Below the pieces are notes generated by a model, which was not told the DNA's origin, searched no databases, and was given only the letters and a program-made list of their open reading frames with translations. Below, one piece after another: positions 12,319 through 26,651 of a stretch of 64,000 nucleotides of DNA (position 1 is the first letter of the stretch; each line of letters starts with the position of its first letter). Origin of the DNA: Penelope pileata (Eukaryota > Chordata > Aves > Galliformes > Cracidae). The translations under genes and the position numbers were made by a program. Where the stretch lies: NCBI GenBank assembly GCA_013396635.1, contig WBMW01004119.1:186001-250000 (forward strand). The letters are read 5' to 3'.

Positions 12319-14429
12319 TTATCATATACTTCAATTTCTTTAATAGAATTCATTTAACTTTTCACAACAAGATACAAAGGTAGAAGGATTCATTGAAAAA
12401 GTCAGATTTGGAAATCTGATGGAATACCTTAGTAACCAGAGAAATCTTCTAGTTACGCTTGTATCTTCTCTGAGCTAACAAGGAGGCTATTGTATACTTA
12501 TCACCAAACTTAACAAAAAATAATCTGTGGATCAGAGTCAGAGACGGAGCACAAAATGGCATCCTACAAAAATAGCTAAGCATTCTGAAGGACTGAGATG
12601 AAGAAACAAAGAGTTATTCCATGTCCAGAGGGAAATGCAGATGTGCAGGATTTTTACTCCCTCTTTTTTTTGGAGGGAAAAAGCAGTACAACTCAATACA
12701 ATTTATTAATTTTGAGCCACCTAACTGAACTTTTATAACACATTCACAGAGAGAATAAAATTTTCCAAATATTTGATGTAGCCTAGATTAAAGGAGGACA
12801 AGCTCATGTCCCTCTATATTCGCTCTCAGAATCAGCTGAGATACTTTGATGCTGCTTTCATTTGAAGAAATAAGTAAGATTTTTGGTTGTAAACAGACAA
12901 AATAAAATACAGACATTATTCTTTAGATAAGGAAAGTAAATTTGCAACAATCTCAACACTGCTTGCAAATGGCTCCATAGAGCCAGGAATATTGCATTTA
13001 GTCGTTGTTGTACATTTTCTATTAAATTTGCAGAGCAGGACAATCCCACTAACTCTTCAGGCAATATAGTTTTACTCTTCTTTTACTCAGCTTTATTATT
13101 GAAATTGTATTTGGTGCTGCAAAATGACAGAACTGAATACTGAGATAAATGCAAGAGACAAATGTCTGCAAACTTCTTTGCAGATGCATTGTCTCTGGAC
13201 AGACTGCTAATAGTGTATCATGCAGAGAACTCCTCTTTCAGGCCTATTTAGAACTGCTGCTCAAAAGGAAAGCACCCACACTACTACTACTTGCAGACAT
13301 GCCCTCTCCAACTGTTCTGTAGAATCACAAATCAGTGAAACTGCAGGAGCTGGTTGAGAGCCAAATCTTCAGAACAAACAAACCAGTTCCCTCTCAGCTG
13401 CTTGAATTCTACTTAATAATATAGCTCAGGAGTCCATGTCAAACACACCAGCTGTTACAATCACAATCAGATATTACTTAGCCCTTATTATCATCCATTC
13501 TCCCTTCTAAAAGTTTACTCATTTTGGCATCAATCTATAGTAAGTCTGGAGGTGAGCAGGAATTTTTGTTTAAATCAATGTAATGACCAATAAAGAGTTC
13601 GTTCAGCTATTTCTAAAGTCAATGCATGAATGCAAAAATTTCAAATAAGTTTGTCATTAGACAAACAAAGTTTGATTTTTTTTTTTTTTGGAAGAATTTC
13701 CCAAGCACACAACCTACTTTTATTTATGCAAAATAAAATCCATTAAAAGTAAGAAAGAATGTGATTATGTACAGGTCAGTTCTAAACTCATGTTTTTAAG
13801 ACCAAAATCAGGACTCTGTTTCCTGGTTTCTTAGTAGGGTGGTAGCTTTACATATAGCAGCTGAAACAGGTTTTCATCACAGATGCTTTGTCCTTCCTGC
13901 CCTGGGTATCCCTGCTCTGGATATTCATGTTAATGACAAATAGCTCAAAGAGAAATGTACCCACTGCTGAGCTTCAGCAGTTAACAATTCACTGAACTAA
14001 TGTGAGTTGCTACTGTTTTCCCTTTACACTAGCACAGCAGCCTGAGGGTCTTTATCATAACTTTCAAAAATTGTTGGTGACAGCAGTAGATTTCTTGCCA
14101 GGTGTATAGGTGGCAGATCCTCCACAAGGCTTCAGGTGCTTACAGTTGGGTAGGCTTTCCCAGTCATGGTACATGTATATGGTACCAATCGCTCCAAAGC
14201 AGGGAGAGAAGAGAAGGAACACTGAGCAGCAAAATGTTAATTAAGAATGAGAGTGAAAATGAGCATCTCTGTTACCATTCTCTGAAATGTCCTCAGCATT
14301 TTGTGTGCAGCCAGCTTGAGATGCAGTGTTGCATAGAGAAGCTGAGCAAGTAGCATTGGGAGAAAGAATTATTAGGAATGAGGAAGCTTTATAGGTATAG
14401 GTATAGGGAAACTGTTCAACAGTGATGAT

Positions 14430-14469
14430 TGCAGTGCAATCAACAGTGGTGGTTGTTGATTGCACTGCA
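14430..14469. repeat. Perfect hairpin, 15-bp arms, 10-nt loop
   Basis: Left arm TGCAGTGCAATCAAC (14430-14444) is the exact reverse complement of the right arm GTTGATTGCACTGCA (14455-14469), with loop AGTGGTGGTT. The stem is too short for a typical animal pre-miRNA. Confidence 0.85.
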
Positions 14470-15052
14470 GGAACTTGAGATGAAAACGGAAGACTGAAGG
14501 GAGGTCAGGTTGGAAAAGCAGAAGAATAATCTGAGAGGAGAAAATCTTAGGAGTTAAGGTTATCTTCAGAATGTAAACCCATACGGATTCTGCAGTACAT
14601 TCTGATGCAGCTAGCAAAGAAAGAGAACAGCATTAGGTCTACTGCTATTAAAGGTGGTGAAGAGACTGAAATACTAGGGAAGATTATAAACAGTTTCGGG
14701 AAAGGGTAGAAATTTTAAATCCTTCTCTGTCCATGAGCAGACTGTGAAGTACTTCATCAGAGCAGACATAAACCATGTTTCTATATACTGTAACGATGAC
14801 TTCTTGCAGAAACTCAGAGGCCATAAGAGAAAGAGTAGCTCCTGACTTAGTTTGACATTCTATTGTCTAACAGGTGCCTCATGCTCCAATTTAACATCCT
14901 GCTATAAACAAAAGGTTCGCTTTAGTACATCTGAAGTTTTGAAAGAGAAAAGCTAAGTTTGCACAAGCAATCGGTCTTGAAGAGCCAACAAAAAGATTCC
15001 CATACAAAGAGATTCTTAAAAGAAAAACCCTAATGCACTGTTCCAATATTGA

Positions 15053-15111
15053 CATTGAACTAGATGACCTCTCAGGGTCCCTTCCAAGCTGAATAACTCC
15101 AGGATTCTATA
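15053..15111 (+). mobile_element. CR1 3'-end fragment (plus orientation)
   Basis: The stretch reads as a diverged CR1 3' end on the plus strand: a CTAGATGACCTCTCAGGGTC block followed by CCTTCCAAGCTGAATAACTC and a terminal ATTCTATAA. Only about 60 bp are recognisable. Confidence 0.7.
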
Positions 15112-17230
15112 AAATATGGAAGTTAAAACAAATAAAAGTCATAAATCAATAAAAATAAATCAACAAGATGATTTTGGAGCTCTAAAGGAACAAAAACATG
15201 ACACCACTGAAATACTGATATATCACTTACAGTGGCAGCAGATGGAGAGGAAGTGGCAAACATGACCCAAATCTTAAAACAATGCTGAAGAAAACTACAT
15301 GTAATAGCAGTCCTCTACTTTCTGCTAAAAAGGGAATTCTACTGTCAGACTGTGAAGATGCTTAAGGAGGAACAGTGGCATTCACATTGAAGTGATCAAG
15401 CTGATATACAGTATGCCTGAAGTTTCAAACAGTGTCAGAAATCAAGCTTCCAAGACATAAAAGGGAAAATCCTCTTGTTAATTAGTGTCAAGTTAAATGA
15501 AAGGAAGCAGAAGATAAAATGTGGTCAATTCTCACACTAGTGAGATAAGATCCCCGAGGGATCTATACTGAAACTTACATTTTCTGATTGGCAAAAACAG
15601 GTCAATACCTTTGTACAGGTGGAAAACTTAATCTTCCTACTATTACAACTGATAAATGATTAATTATATGCTGGTATTTGTTTTCTTTCTTTCTTTCTTT
15701 TTTAATTTATGGAATTTAAATGAAGTGAAACATCTACAAGATAAGGCGAGCCAGATAAAAATAGTTACAGCTAAATGGTGAAGAGTGTCTAAGCGCTGTA
15801 CCAAGTCAGCAATGCTTTGTGGCCAGCCTGGCAAAAGCAACTCTGAATCAAAAGAGTCTATATGCCTATTGCATGTCTACATTTCATTTGTAAAAAAGCA
15901 CCATCATCACTAATGGATGGTTAAGTGGGTGATGATTAGGTCTGAAGTCAGACAAGTGGTCAAGATCTTCAGGTGACTTTGAACAATGGCACTGTAACTT
16001 CCATTTTAAATCTAGGTATTCCTGAACAGATATAGCAATAGATGGAATTGGTGAAATCCTACATTTATTATCACGAAGAATGTATTTTTTCCCTTCATCC
16101 TGATCAGGATAAATTTTTCTTCCTTCAATCAGAATGCACTGCCAGAGTAATTAAAAATCTGCCACATTTGTATTTCATGCCATGGGGAGAAATGGCAATA
16201 TGAACATCAGGTTGAACAATATCAACTTTGTTTTGTCTTCCTCCAGTAAAGACAACTGTCTTTAGCCCTAGAAAAGGTTATATTATGCAGGAAGAACAGC
16301 TACTGAATCAAAAATATTTTAATTAAACAAACAAACAAAAAATCAACCAAACAAACAATTAGTCATCCCATTCAGAAAACAGAACAGCTTCAAAGGAATC
16401 TGGGAACTTAACAGCTGGATCTAAAACTCCCATGCTTCTTGTTCATTTCAGAGCATGGTGCATTTACTTTCGTAGTTATACTTACAAATGATTATGAAAT
16501 GTACAATATGTTGCAGCTTTGGATCATTACCCATGGGAATGTAATTTGGAAGTAGAAACAATAATTATTTCTGTCACTTCTTTTAATGAAACATACACTT
16601 CTTTAATTAAGATATTCATAAGTGAGTTTTAAATAGTTAAATGAGCTTTTAACTGAGAAAGTTTAATCCTCCAAACAACCTGTAGGCAGGTGGTTCCACG
16701 CCCTTAGAGAATGCTCACTGATATAAGAGAATAAAGGACGATGTGGGAGCAGCCAGCTTCTGGCAAAATCAGTTCCTGCTACATCTGTCAGTGGTGCCAG
16801 TGGAGGACAGACCCAACGACATGGGAAACATCACACTGCTGGATGGCCGGTCCATCATCTGAATGGCTGTATCCAGCTCTTCCCATACACATCAGCTGGT
16901 TATTGCTTCATCATCTTAGACTTAGGAGGCAAATCAGGAAGTTTCCCCACATCTGATAAAGGCAGAGCATTTTTAAGAGATACACGAGGAAGCACGCTGA
17001 GTTACACTAAGTCACTATGACAACTATTAGTTTAGGGACATCATTCTGCCTCAGATAGGAGATTCCTATCAGAGTAATGAAAAACACTGACTGGCTGGAC
17101 AGTGTCTTTTCCCAGACAGCAAGAGCTCAGGACCTTCCTTAATCATACATGTCATGTTTTGTTCAGGAGCCCATTTTACATTTGTTAATGAAATCGATCG
17201 TTCTTAGAATAGACATTAGTAACCAGTATC

Positions 17231-17310
17231 ACAAACATTCCATTGCAGAACATTCCACTTAATAATGCATTGTGTGAAATACCTTCTTTTGTTTAAATGC
17301 TTCCTCCTTT
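17231..17310 (-). mobile_element. Ancient CR1/L3-like remnant
   Basis: The pattern CATTCCACTTAATAATGCAT, TGTGTGAAATACCTTCTTTT and a following TGTTTAAA resembles the conserved block of old amniote CR1/L3-type LINEs (remembered form: TTCCACAGGTTAATTATGCA then TTGTGTGAAAAAGTACTTCC). The match is diverged and short. Orientation is inferred from the direction of this block relative to younger CR1 copies. Confidence 0.45.
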
Positions 17311-19165
17311 CCTTTGTACAATGGAGTTTTATTTGAATATCAGTGCTGCTATAAATCCAGACCAAGAGGTTGTGGTAAAACTGCCTCTCTAAAGGTAAAG
17401 TAACTGTTGAGAAGCAATGACTAGGTGTTATTTAGGAGAAACAATATGCCTTGATTGAAAGTGAGACTGCACGTGAACAGACACAAGATATAAACCATCA
17501 ACTTATAAATTAAATCAACAGCACTGATGACAAATGGCTTAGGCGTTTCTTGGCAGACAATTGCTACTTTATTTAAAGGTTCTCACACAGTCCTCCACCA
17601 GCTCTTGTCTGCCAAGATGTATTCTTTGTTTCTGTCACAACCAGTTAATTAAAATGTAGCAATAGGTAATACTGGAAAAGCTCACTACGTTTTATAAGAA
17701 GGAGATCTACAGTGAAAGATACAACTATAGAATTGCACAAGGAAGAATCTTCAAATCCGAAGACACCCTCAGGTATGCTTATTTCTGGCTGCCAAGTTAT
17801 TGTAGGAGGACAAGTAATTTCCTTCAAGAGTCAGAGATGAAACATTAAGTAAAACAATATTTAGTAAAGGTGAAGAAGCCAGCTACTAACCACCTTTCAA
17901 ATTCATTAATGTTAGGAGTGAATCTGAAATGGGCCTACGTGCGATTTTTTTCAGAAAATGTTAAAAGCTAAAGCAAACAATGGTATATTTTAAAACATCG
18001 GTGTCTTTTCAATATCATCTAAACTCAGAATAGGATCAAGAGAAACAAATAGGTAAGTCTTTTTAAGAATTAAAACTGTCAGTGAAACATTGTCTCCTCA
18101 TAGCTGGTTTATCTTAATTACATAACCCAATATTACTTGCTAAAACAACTTTATCATTATCTTAAATTTTATGGTGTATATGTCATTTTTTTTTAATTAA
18201 AATTTAATATTATTTAACGTAACAGGCTCAAAATACAGCTTTATCTAACACTTGAGAAATTTACAGATGACAGAAGACTATACATCTTTAGGGTTTTGTG
18301 GGGTTACCACAAGTAATTGATTTAGATTTAAAGAAATCCAAAGATAGATTCAACTTACAGTTAAAGAGTTTTAACTTGCGTTAATCCTACAGTAAACCAG
18401 TACTATAATCCGCAGCTGGGAACAAAAACTTAAACTAGTAAGATTAAAGACTTTTTAAGTGCTAAACTAAAAATGTAAAATGTCATGGTTCCTGTCACTT
18501 ATATAGACTTTGCTAAATATATTACAGAAATAATTGCATTTGTTAAAGCTCTTAGACAAAAGCACTTCTTTATCTTCTCTAAAATTCATGACAAGTGTTG
18601 TCACAAGACCTATAAAACTCATTATTAAGAAGGTGATGGAGATTAATGGGATATTATTGCTTTAAAGACATCCACACGTAAGCATACATAAACAGTTATC
18701 CTCTATTTCTTTTAACACATCTTTTCCATGTGAGTTGATGTTTCAGCTTCAGGAAAGCCAACAGCTTTGTCAGAGGTGTAGTTCATATGAGCTAAAGGAC
18801 ACATGCCTGAATGATTCGTGAAGCAGGTACCTGATGTGCCAAATCTACCACTTCCACAGCATGGTGGCATAGAGGCTCCGTAATTACACACTCCAGCATC
18901 AAGCCCAGTAGGAATGTACTGGGTACGGTTTCAACTAAATAAAAAAATTCACTTGACACTTACACAAAGTAATAACTTAAAAACTTTAATACAAATTAAC
19001 AATGATAAAAGCAAAAAGAGACATTGGACAGGCTTTTGCTGTGCAAGCCAGGTTTTCAAAGCTCTAAACAAGTTTAATTCCAACAAATAAAACAGGTTGC
19101 TAATTTAAAGTTAGGTACCTATCTAGATGGTGATATTTCAAATAGACCACGTGAAAACATCTTAC

Positions 19166-19246
19166 CTCTTCTCCTGAAAGATAGTAAGCTGAAAGTAGTC
19201 CACCAACAAAACGGATGTTCACTTCAAATACTGAAATTTCTGCATT
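19166..19246 (-). CDS. MAN1A1: MAN1A1 internal exon C (probably exon 4), active-site Glu/Arg region
   Basis: This 81-bp, 27-codon exon is phase 0 at both ends and reads NAEISVFEVNIRFVGGLLSA then YYLSGEE. The acceptor is TTTATTTCACCAG and the donor is GTAAGATG. The FEVNIR segment aligns with FESTIR of human ER mannosidase I. There the Glu (E330) and Arg (R334) are active-site residues, and the equivalents here are encoded at 19223-19225 and 19211-19213. GGLLSAYYLSGEE is nearly invariant in Golgi mannosidases; Ala-Glu-Ile after the first Asn and Val-Gly-Gly favour MAN1A1 over MAN1A2 (SEVSVFEVNIRFIGGLLAAYYL). The next expected segment (IFRKKAVELG-like) was not found between 1 and 19165, so the following intron is longer than 19 kb. 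Confidence 0.95.
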
Positions 19247-21967
19247 CTGGTGAAATAAACAGATAAAATTTTATTCCTTGATAGTTTTCTGTAAGAAAGA
19301 TTCTCCCTACTGCAATTATAGGCTCTAATTACATTTACATGGAGTGATAATTCCAGCAACAGTAGAAAAAGGATTGCTTTGTTTTTTAAGTACACATGCA
19401 GACATTAAACTACAACACCTGTAGACGGCAAAACACAAAAGATGTAGGGAAAGCCAAAATCACACTTAAAACTCGCAGCATTTTTAAGTGTTTCCTTCTC
19501 TTCCTCACTTCAATGAAGTATCACCTCAATTATTCTTAACACTGCTTAACTTCTCATCTTTTAGATAGGAGTGACTGTTTAAATCCATATATGTGAGCAC
19601 TTCCCTGCAGGCATTTCAGAGCTCACACACAAAACATGCTCTCAGATCAGACATCCCACACTACCTCACCTCTGACCATCTTGTCTTAGACACCATGTGA
19701 CAAGCTCTTGGTCAGAATGCCATATCAAGAACACTTCTACTTCAGTCTAAATGCAGGTTATTTTAAAACAGGCCTTGTAGGTAATGTGAGAATGAGTCGA
19801 TTATGTGTTAATGATAAACATGTAGTCATGGCACGTACTCACTAGGAAGCAGATGATCTTTCACTATTACAATGACCTGCCCAAGCTGGTCTGGCCTGAC
19901 TTGGCCTTTACCAATGATATAGATTGGCTTTCTTGTACTTAGCAGTACAGATACAGCCATTACCTAACTCAAAACTCAAAGCACACGCTCCTCTGCCTTT
20001 TTAAATGCAAATCTAAAATAAGATTTTCATTCTTATGATCACTACCTTTCCCTGTTCTTGACCAAATCAGTTCTGGTTTTATCCCAACAAACAACATTCA
20101 ATCCACTGAAGAGGCATTTAGTTGAAATACTGGTCTAGTGAAGCTTCTTAATTTCAGCTTTTGAATGTGATAATACTTCTCATATTTTTGCATCTCTGTA
20201 GGAAACTGGCACTGATCTGCCAATCTTCTAAGCTTTCAGGCACATAAATAAGGTGTTTGACTTTCATGTGTTCTGAATTGCTCTTGCTTCTATTGAGTTA
20301 TTTTTCCGTTTTCTATTTCCTGACATACACTATAGCTATATTCAATATAAATCAATGCATAGTGGAGCTGCAGGATTTTCTTCCTCCTTGCAGGCTTTTT
20401 TCTCATTCAGCTAGTTATCATACTTTTTTCCATTTTAAAGGTTCAGATGTCAATCTGAACAGGCGAGAAGAAGTTGCCCCGTTTTCTATGGATTTGAAAT
20501 TCTAGCAAACTACCTTAGCAGAAGAAAACAACACTAGGTTACTTGTTAGAAATATTCCTTCATGGCTTTCAGTCTGCAAGGCACTGATTAAGCAACGTAA
20601 TCTAAACACATTACAGAGGGTTGTTCAGCATCTCATTGGTTGTAATGGTGCAGGCTTCAAAGAACACACACTGACTTGCTACAATGCTTGTCTACTTTTC
20701 CTTAGGTGTTTAACTTTTCCTCCAAATCGTCTGTGCAGTTCCCCCTCTAAAAATTGAGAATATAATTTAATTCATAGAATTGCTCTGAATAATATCTAAT
20801 TCATATTGTGTGTTCGCACATGCGTGCATGTCTTTTTGTTTTCTTATACACAAAAGTAAAGTTTGAAGGGTCAGATCCACACAGGTCTGCCAATGGAAAG
20901 CTCACAGCTGGCATCAGATGTTGATACTGCCAACTGAAAAAGTTTTGTTAGTGTACAGGCCTGCTCAGAACATAAGGATTTTTTTCCCAGTTCATCTTAA
21001 GGGTACTAAAGCTCTGCAGTTTCTCCTCATTTACTCCTCCCCCAATACTTGTCTTCTGACATTCTATCTGAAAGAAACTACAAAGGAAATTATAGAGGAC
21101 TTAATTTCTGGTTCTAAAATTAATCTGATATTTCTACTTCCAAGTGTCCAGTTCTTGTGTCTGTGAATCCAGCAAGATGCAGAACAAAATATCTGTATAC
21201 GGGTATTCAGTTCAGTTTTACCTAGTGCAATTTCTATACTCTTTTATTATATGAAAGTACATGATTAACTCAGAGATAAAGAACAAGAATATTTAAATCT
21301 GCTAGGAATCTGAACTAACTAATACAGTTGTTCACCTACTAAGATCCTACCTATGTAAGATCATTGAATTAACTAAGGAAGTTTACATTAACTAAATTCA
21401 GTGCAGAAAACAGCTTGTAGAGAACTGATCTGACTAAAGAAAGGCTGATCTGAAGAAAGGATGCTTAAAGGTATGGCAGGGACAGCTTCTCTTCCTTGGA
21501 GCTTGAGCTAGGCTTATATATCCCATCAAGAAACTCATATAATTTGCAGTTTGCTTGAGAGACCTCTTCAGAAGTTAAAAATCTTTCCCTTACAATCCTG
21601 AGACTCAGCACAGGCCAAAAACTTTTCTTTGACGTGGGAAAATTGAAGATGTAAAGACAGGTATAAGACAAGGGAATGAGTTCATCAGCTCTCTCACATA
21701 CTTGTGTTTCCTATATGGATCACATGAAATTACCATTTGATTTGATTTGCTCAAAGTAAATTGAATGATATATGAGCTGAATATTTTGTCTCCAGAACCT
21801 TACATTCTATCCTTTCTGGATTCAGCATGGCCATTTAACTCACAATCATTGCTCTCTTTCAAGAAGTGCAAAGGGCAATTAAGAAAAAGTTTGTGTATGT
21901 GCACTGACATCTATTTCTAGAATTCAGATATAGACAAAAAGAATACTTTGAAGTAATCCTAGTATAT

Positions 21968-22195
21968 CACAAGCTGGAAGGAACTTACAAGGATAATCAA
22001 ATTCTAATCCTGACTCCAAATAGGACCACCCAAAATCCAAACCCTATGTCTGAAAGCTGTCCAAATCTTCTTGAACTTGGGCAGCTTGGGGCTGTCACCA
22101 CTGCCCTGGGGAGTCTGCTCCAGTGCTCAACCACCCGACTTCACAAGGTGAAGAAACTTTTCCTAATATCCAGCCTGAACCTTCTCTGACACAGC
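21968..22195 (-). mobile_element. CR1 LINE fragment, diverged
   Basis: An old CR1 3' region on the minus strand. Recognisable blocks are AAGCTGGAAGGAACTTACAA at the 3' end, then GGGGAGTCTGCTCCAGTGCT and AAGAAACTTTTCCTAATATC, in the same order as in the younger copies. Small indels and many substitutions show greater age. Confidence 0.85.
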
Positions 22196-25100
22196 AATGT
22201 GAATAAAGATTTTACTATTGAGCCTCAAAGATTAATTGTACTGTAATCCTGAATGTTTGCTGATCTGTTGATCTTTCAGGACATTTCTTGAAGCTAACCA
22301 TTCTTCCAATGTTAGCAGCTTTCCAGTACTTCACTTGCACACATCTCTGACCCTTTGTTCAAAACTCTCATCTCCTTCTAAAACCTTTACACAAGACGCT
22401 GAAGCAGACACAATGGATGAAGAGGGCAGGCATTCCATTAATGGCAGATTTGAAAACTGTGTGCTTCATAGGGCAGTTATTCTAAAGCTCATTATACCAG
22501 GCTAGTAGTATTCCTGGAAATCACAGGGATTATAGCAATTTGCAAAACAGTTAGAGGTTGTGTTATTTCATGTCAAAGAAACATTCATCTCCACATAGAA
22601 AACTAATGCGAACAAAAGTAGTCTGTAGTGAAAAGTAAACTTGTCTGAAAGTTTTACTGCTGTATCAACTTCACCTATTTTTCGGTTTGATTTTCTTTTT
22701 ATCACACATTTAAAATGCTACACCCTGACCATTATCCTCTTTTCATAATTTTAATCATAATTTACATGCAGTTTGCACAAATAATTCTGTATTTTTCTAC
22801 TCAGAAGTCAAATCTCAAATAAGGAATGCTATTTTTTTATTTTGCTATTACATCCAGCTGCACACAAATACCATGTGAACAGCTTAACAATACCATAATA
22901 TATAAGAAAAAACAACTTTATCTTCATCTCCCAAGCTTTTTACTTCTATACACCAGCTGAAGAAGCCAGAATTTACTTTGTTTTAATTTCAGGTTTAGAC
23001 TTCTCTTTCAAACCTTCCTTGTATCATTACATGGCAAGTATGAGAAATGGTTCAATTAATTCCGTTATATCCAATGGAACTTCTGTAAGGAGAAGTGACT
23101 GGACATGCTTATTTTAAAATGACGACAATGTTCTGGTTTTTTTTATTTTATTATTATTTTTTTTTAATATGTTCACAGATGTGTAAGATGGCTCTGACCA
23201 ACTGAATGGTTATAACTTCTAACTTCAAAGTCTTTTCATGAGTAGCCTAATTTAGATTACATGGCAATGCAAGACGTCGATGAAAGACAATATCTGAAAT
23301 ACCTTTGTCAGTACATGCCTGCCCATCTCTTGCTGTTACCATGCCGTATCATCTTGCTTGAGCTGCTCCCTTTTTACAAAGGATTCTGAAAATATGTAGA
23401 TGCTTGGGAGAGTAATATGCATACTAGAAACAACGTATTTTTGTTTCAATTCTAATGCTTTTATATTAATTGAGGTATGAGTGTCACGTCATCTGCATTT
23501 CCATCTATTGTTCCTATGCACAAGGAGTACACAAACACACACCCCTCACTGTACCATCACAAGCAGCCTGTATCCTGCAGGTTAACAAGCTGAGCAAGAC
23601 AACTCCAGCAGCCCTACCCTGAACAATACTGAACAACGTACACAATTCTAGACTAAAAAATGGACACAAAGGGACCACGTTTCAAGTGAAATTACTACTA
23701 AATAATAATATTGCTATGTTTAAACAAGAATGTTGGGAACAACAACAAACCTTAGAATTTTCAAGCTGTCCAGAAAGTATGAAAGGGACACAAATAGTAC
23801 AACAACAGCTTACTTTAATCTACTGTATTTAAACATTTCAATTACTTGCAATTGTAGGAAAAAAGTTTCTTTAATAGTCCACAGATGAAATCTGGTGGTA
23901 ATTTGGTAAAACACTCAGTTCCCATTCACAAGGGAAGCAATTTAGGCAACCATTAGTGCAAGTATCAAAGCCTGGTTACTGCACAGCACACTGTTTAAAC
24001 TTAATGGTGTACCCACACAGCAAACTGTAAGACCTTAAACAGGTACAGCATTACAAACACTAGCCAAAAAAGAACTGCATTTAATAGTAAATTTGCAATA
24101 ATCTCCTTTTAGCTCATCAAAACAATGTTTTGCAATCGAAACAAAATCAAGTCACTATAAGTCTGGTATTTAGAGTGTACTAATAATTTGACAAACTGGT
24201 AGTGCCACAAATAGTGTCACAAATTAAAGAACCATCTTCAACTACTGGCTGGCTTAAGCTTCCTCATAGACTCATTATACTTGAAGCTCATTTACTCGCA
24301 CTTCCCACACATCTTGTTTTTATTTGTTTTGTTTTGAAATAGAAAAGCTATCTTGTATTGGGAATCTTTCTGATTTTCTCATTTAATGAGAGGAAAAAAA
24401 AAAAAGAAAGCGCAAAAATCTCTGTTTCCAAAACAGAACATTTGGTTATGGATTGTTAAAAATAATTACAGCTCAGTCATAATACCCACAGTTTCAACAC
24501 GGTAGGATTAACATTTTTAAATATTGAAGTTTGAAATAAACAATTTGCATTCTAAAAGCTTGTCCTATTACTGACTGTCATGCCCAGATGGACCAGAACT
24601 AAACATAAATGCACAAAGCATTATTAATTAAACCTAAGTAATATCTGGTATTCTGGAATCTTGGAAAAGGGATATGTTAATGTGTATATGGCAGTAGAGA
24701 TTTCAAGTTTCTATGCTTTTTCCACACTCTTCTCGTTGCCAAAATAGTAGACATAGCACATGCGAAGTCTTCAAGCTTCAAGACAGCTTATAAGATCAGA
24801 GCGTGACTGACTGTCCTCTGTAAACAGCTTTGCTTAAAAGAATGCTGGCAGGACACAAGCCTCTACTGATCCTTGTCATCTTACCCATCCCCTTCTCTTT
24901 AGGCAGTTCCTCAACTCATTTTGTACAGTAAATAATGGGAAGCTCTTAATTTTTTCCCCACAGCACAGCATCAGCTCTTTTGTAAGTAGAGGCATCCTGC
25001 GCAGCTAACAAGGAAAAGTATCTTTGATGAGATAGATAATGCACAATGAGTCAGTGCTCACACAAAATGTTAATTAGAGTCAATTAAATTATATACACAT

Positions 25101-26651
25101 AGTTAGAGCTACTGCACAGACCGGTACCATTTACATCTGACTAAGCAACCATAAGTTCCTGCCATTCTCCATTTTGGCCAAACTAGAGAGAGGTGAGAAA
25201 CAAGCAAAATCCTCTACAAAACAGCTTGAAAGTTATTTTAGTTAGGATTCTTCAAATTCATCTTTGAGAAATTTTCTAGTCGATGAAAATAATTTCTTCT
25301 TTGCCCAACAGTTTCAGAGCTTTCTGCTCCACACCTTGTCTCTGTTCTGGTCCTTCCTGACCTCACCCACATCAGAAGGCTAAGCAGGTCAAGGCATGAA
25401 TCCAAGCACCATCCCACTTAGCATTTAATTGTTAGCACGTTCTGGTCAGATTTTGGCTCCTGTTGTTCCAGCCCAGGCACGCTTTTAGACGTAGTGTATG
25501 TCAAGGGCCATTCCCAGTATGTGGTATGGGCAAGTCTGTCTTCCTGAGGTGAAGGAGTTTAGCACGGCTAGAGAGCTGTTCTTTCTTAACAGTTCAGACT
25601 AATTCCATCTTCTGCATCCAGTTAGTTACAGATCTCTTCTATCTTTCTATCACAACAGAGAGGAGGAAAAAAAGCAAACCTCCAGCTTGCCCTGAGCCTT
25701 CCCCATGTTACTCCTGCCCCTTCCTCTGCCTCACCACAGCCTGAGGCTCCGACCACACTCACGGCAGGAGGACAGATCTGCTAGTCTCTCATCCTAAAGA
25801 AGTTTGGGTGTCCAGGTGTAGAAGTAATGCACCATCAATTCCAGTCCTTAACAACTCCTAGACCTCCACCGCTGTGCCAAATGGCCCAGCTCCTCCACCA
25901 CTACTCACTGGCTCCTGAACCCTTCCCATGTTTTATTGAGATTCCTCTTCCAATCTGTCTTCCCAAGGCTGAGCTCATTTTGGTTCGCTCCCTTGTACTG
26001 CAGTCTGATAGCTTTTCCTCCCCGGTGTGAAGTTGGATGGTGGTACAGAAACTCTTTCAGAAAGCTATGAATGCTGTGTGTGTGTGCATGCCCTAAAGCA
26101 AATAAGGGAAAATAAAAATAGAGAAGCACACAGAAGTATGTGGTTATAGCTAGGAAACAGTCAAGTTCCCTACTGATCCTGTGAAATACAGCCTCCTTTT
26201 TTCTCAGCTGTTGAGTGTGCTGAGGTCAGAGCATATCCTCAGCTTTATTAACTGAAGATCAAAGATACACCCCCACGCACATGAAGCTATTTAATGGAAA
26301 ACAGAGTGCACCCCTATGATGCAAAGGCCATGGATTTGGCCAACACTAAATATCAACTCTTTTAAAAGGTCTGAGTACATCTACACTTCTTAAAATATCA
26401 ACAGAACAAGAACATGCAACTTAATTTCTGAAGAACCATTTAGTTTAACCAAAACTTCAGCAAGGTATCAAATGCAAGGAATTGCAGGAGTTAGAACAGA
26501 ATAGGCACTGAGCACTGCAGTGTGGGTATCTGAGTTTCAAAAACAAAGGGCTAGCAGTGCCAGTTACAATGAAAATAGCCTAATCATTACACTCTAAAAA
26601 GGAGAAGCTTACAAAGAAGTCCTCTCATAAGTTTACCAGGAAGGGTGGCAT

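Larger units (their letters stand above)
1..19165 (-). other. MAN1A1: MAN1A1 intron 3' of exon C (partial)
   Basis: This is intronic sequence bounded at 19165 by the donor of exon C and running off the window. It is AT-rich and non-coding. It holds CR1 fragments at 11590-11990, 12246-12318, 15053-15111 and 17231-17310. A 28-mer occurs at 1191-1218 and again at 2898-2925. A perfect hairpin lies at 14430-14469, and short simple repeats such as the TTTC run near 15686 and the AAAC runs near 16325 are present. A GC-richer patch at about 2640-2860 and several overlapping short reading frames at 2525-3970 and 10556-11087 match nothing I recognise. I saw no further exon. Confidence 0.85.

Noticed and set aside
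16690..16960. 71-codon Trp-rich frame with moderately raised GC
   Set aside because: No match to a family I know and no flanking splice sites in phase with MAN1A1.
1..19165. Search for the next MAN1A1 exon (IFRKKAVELG...IPWALLN-like)
   Set aside because: No stretch encoding this segment with splice sites was seen by eye on the minus strand.
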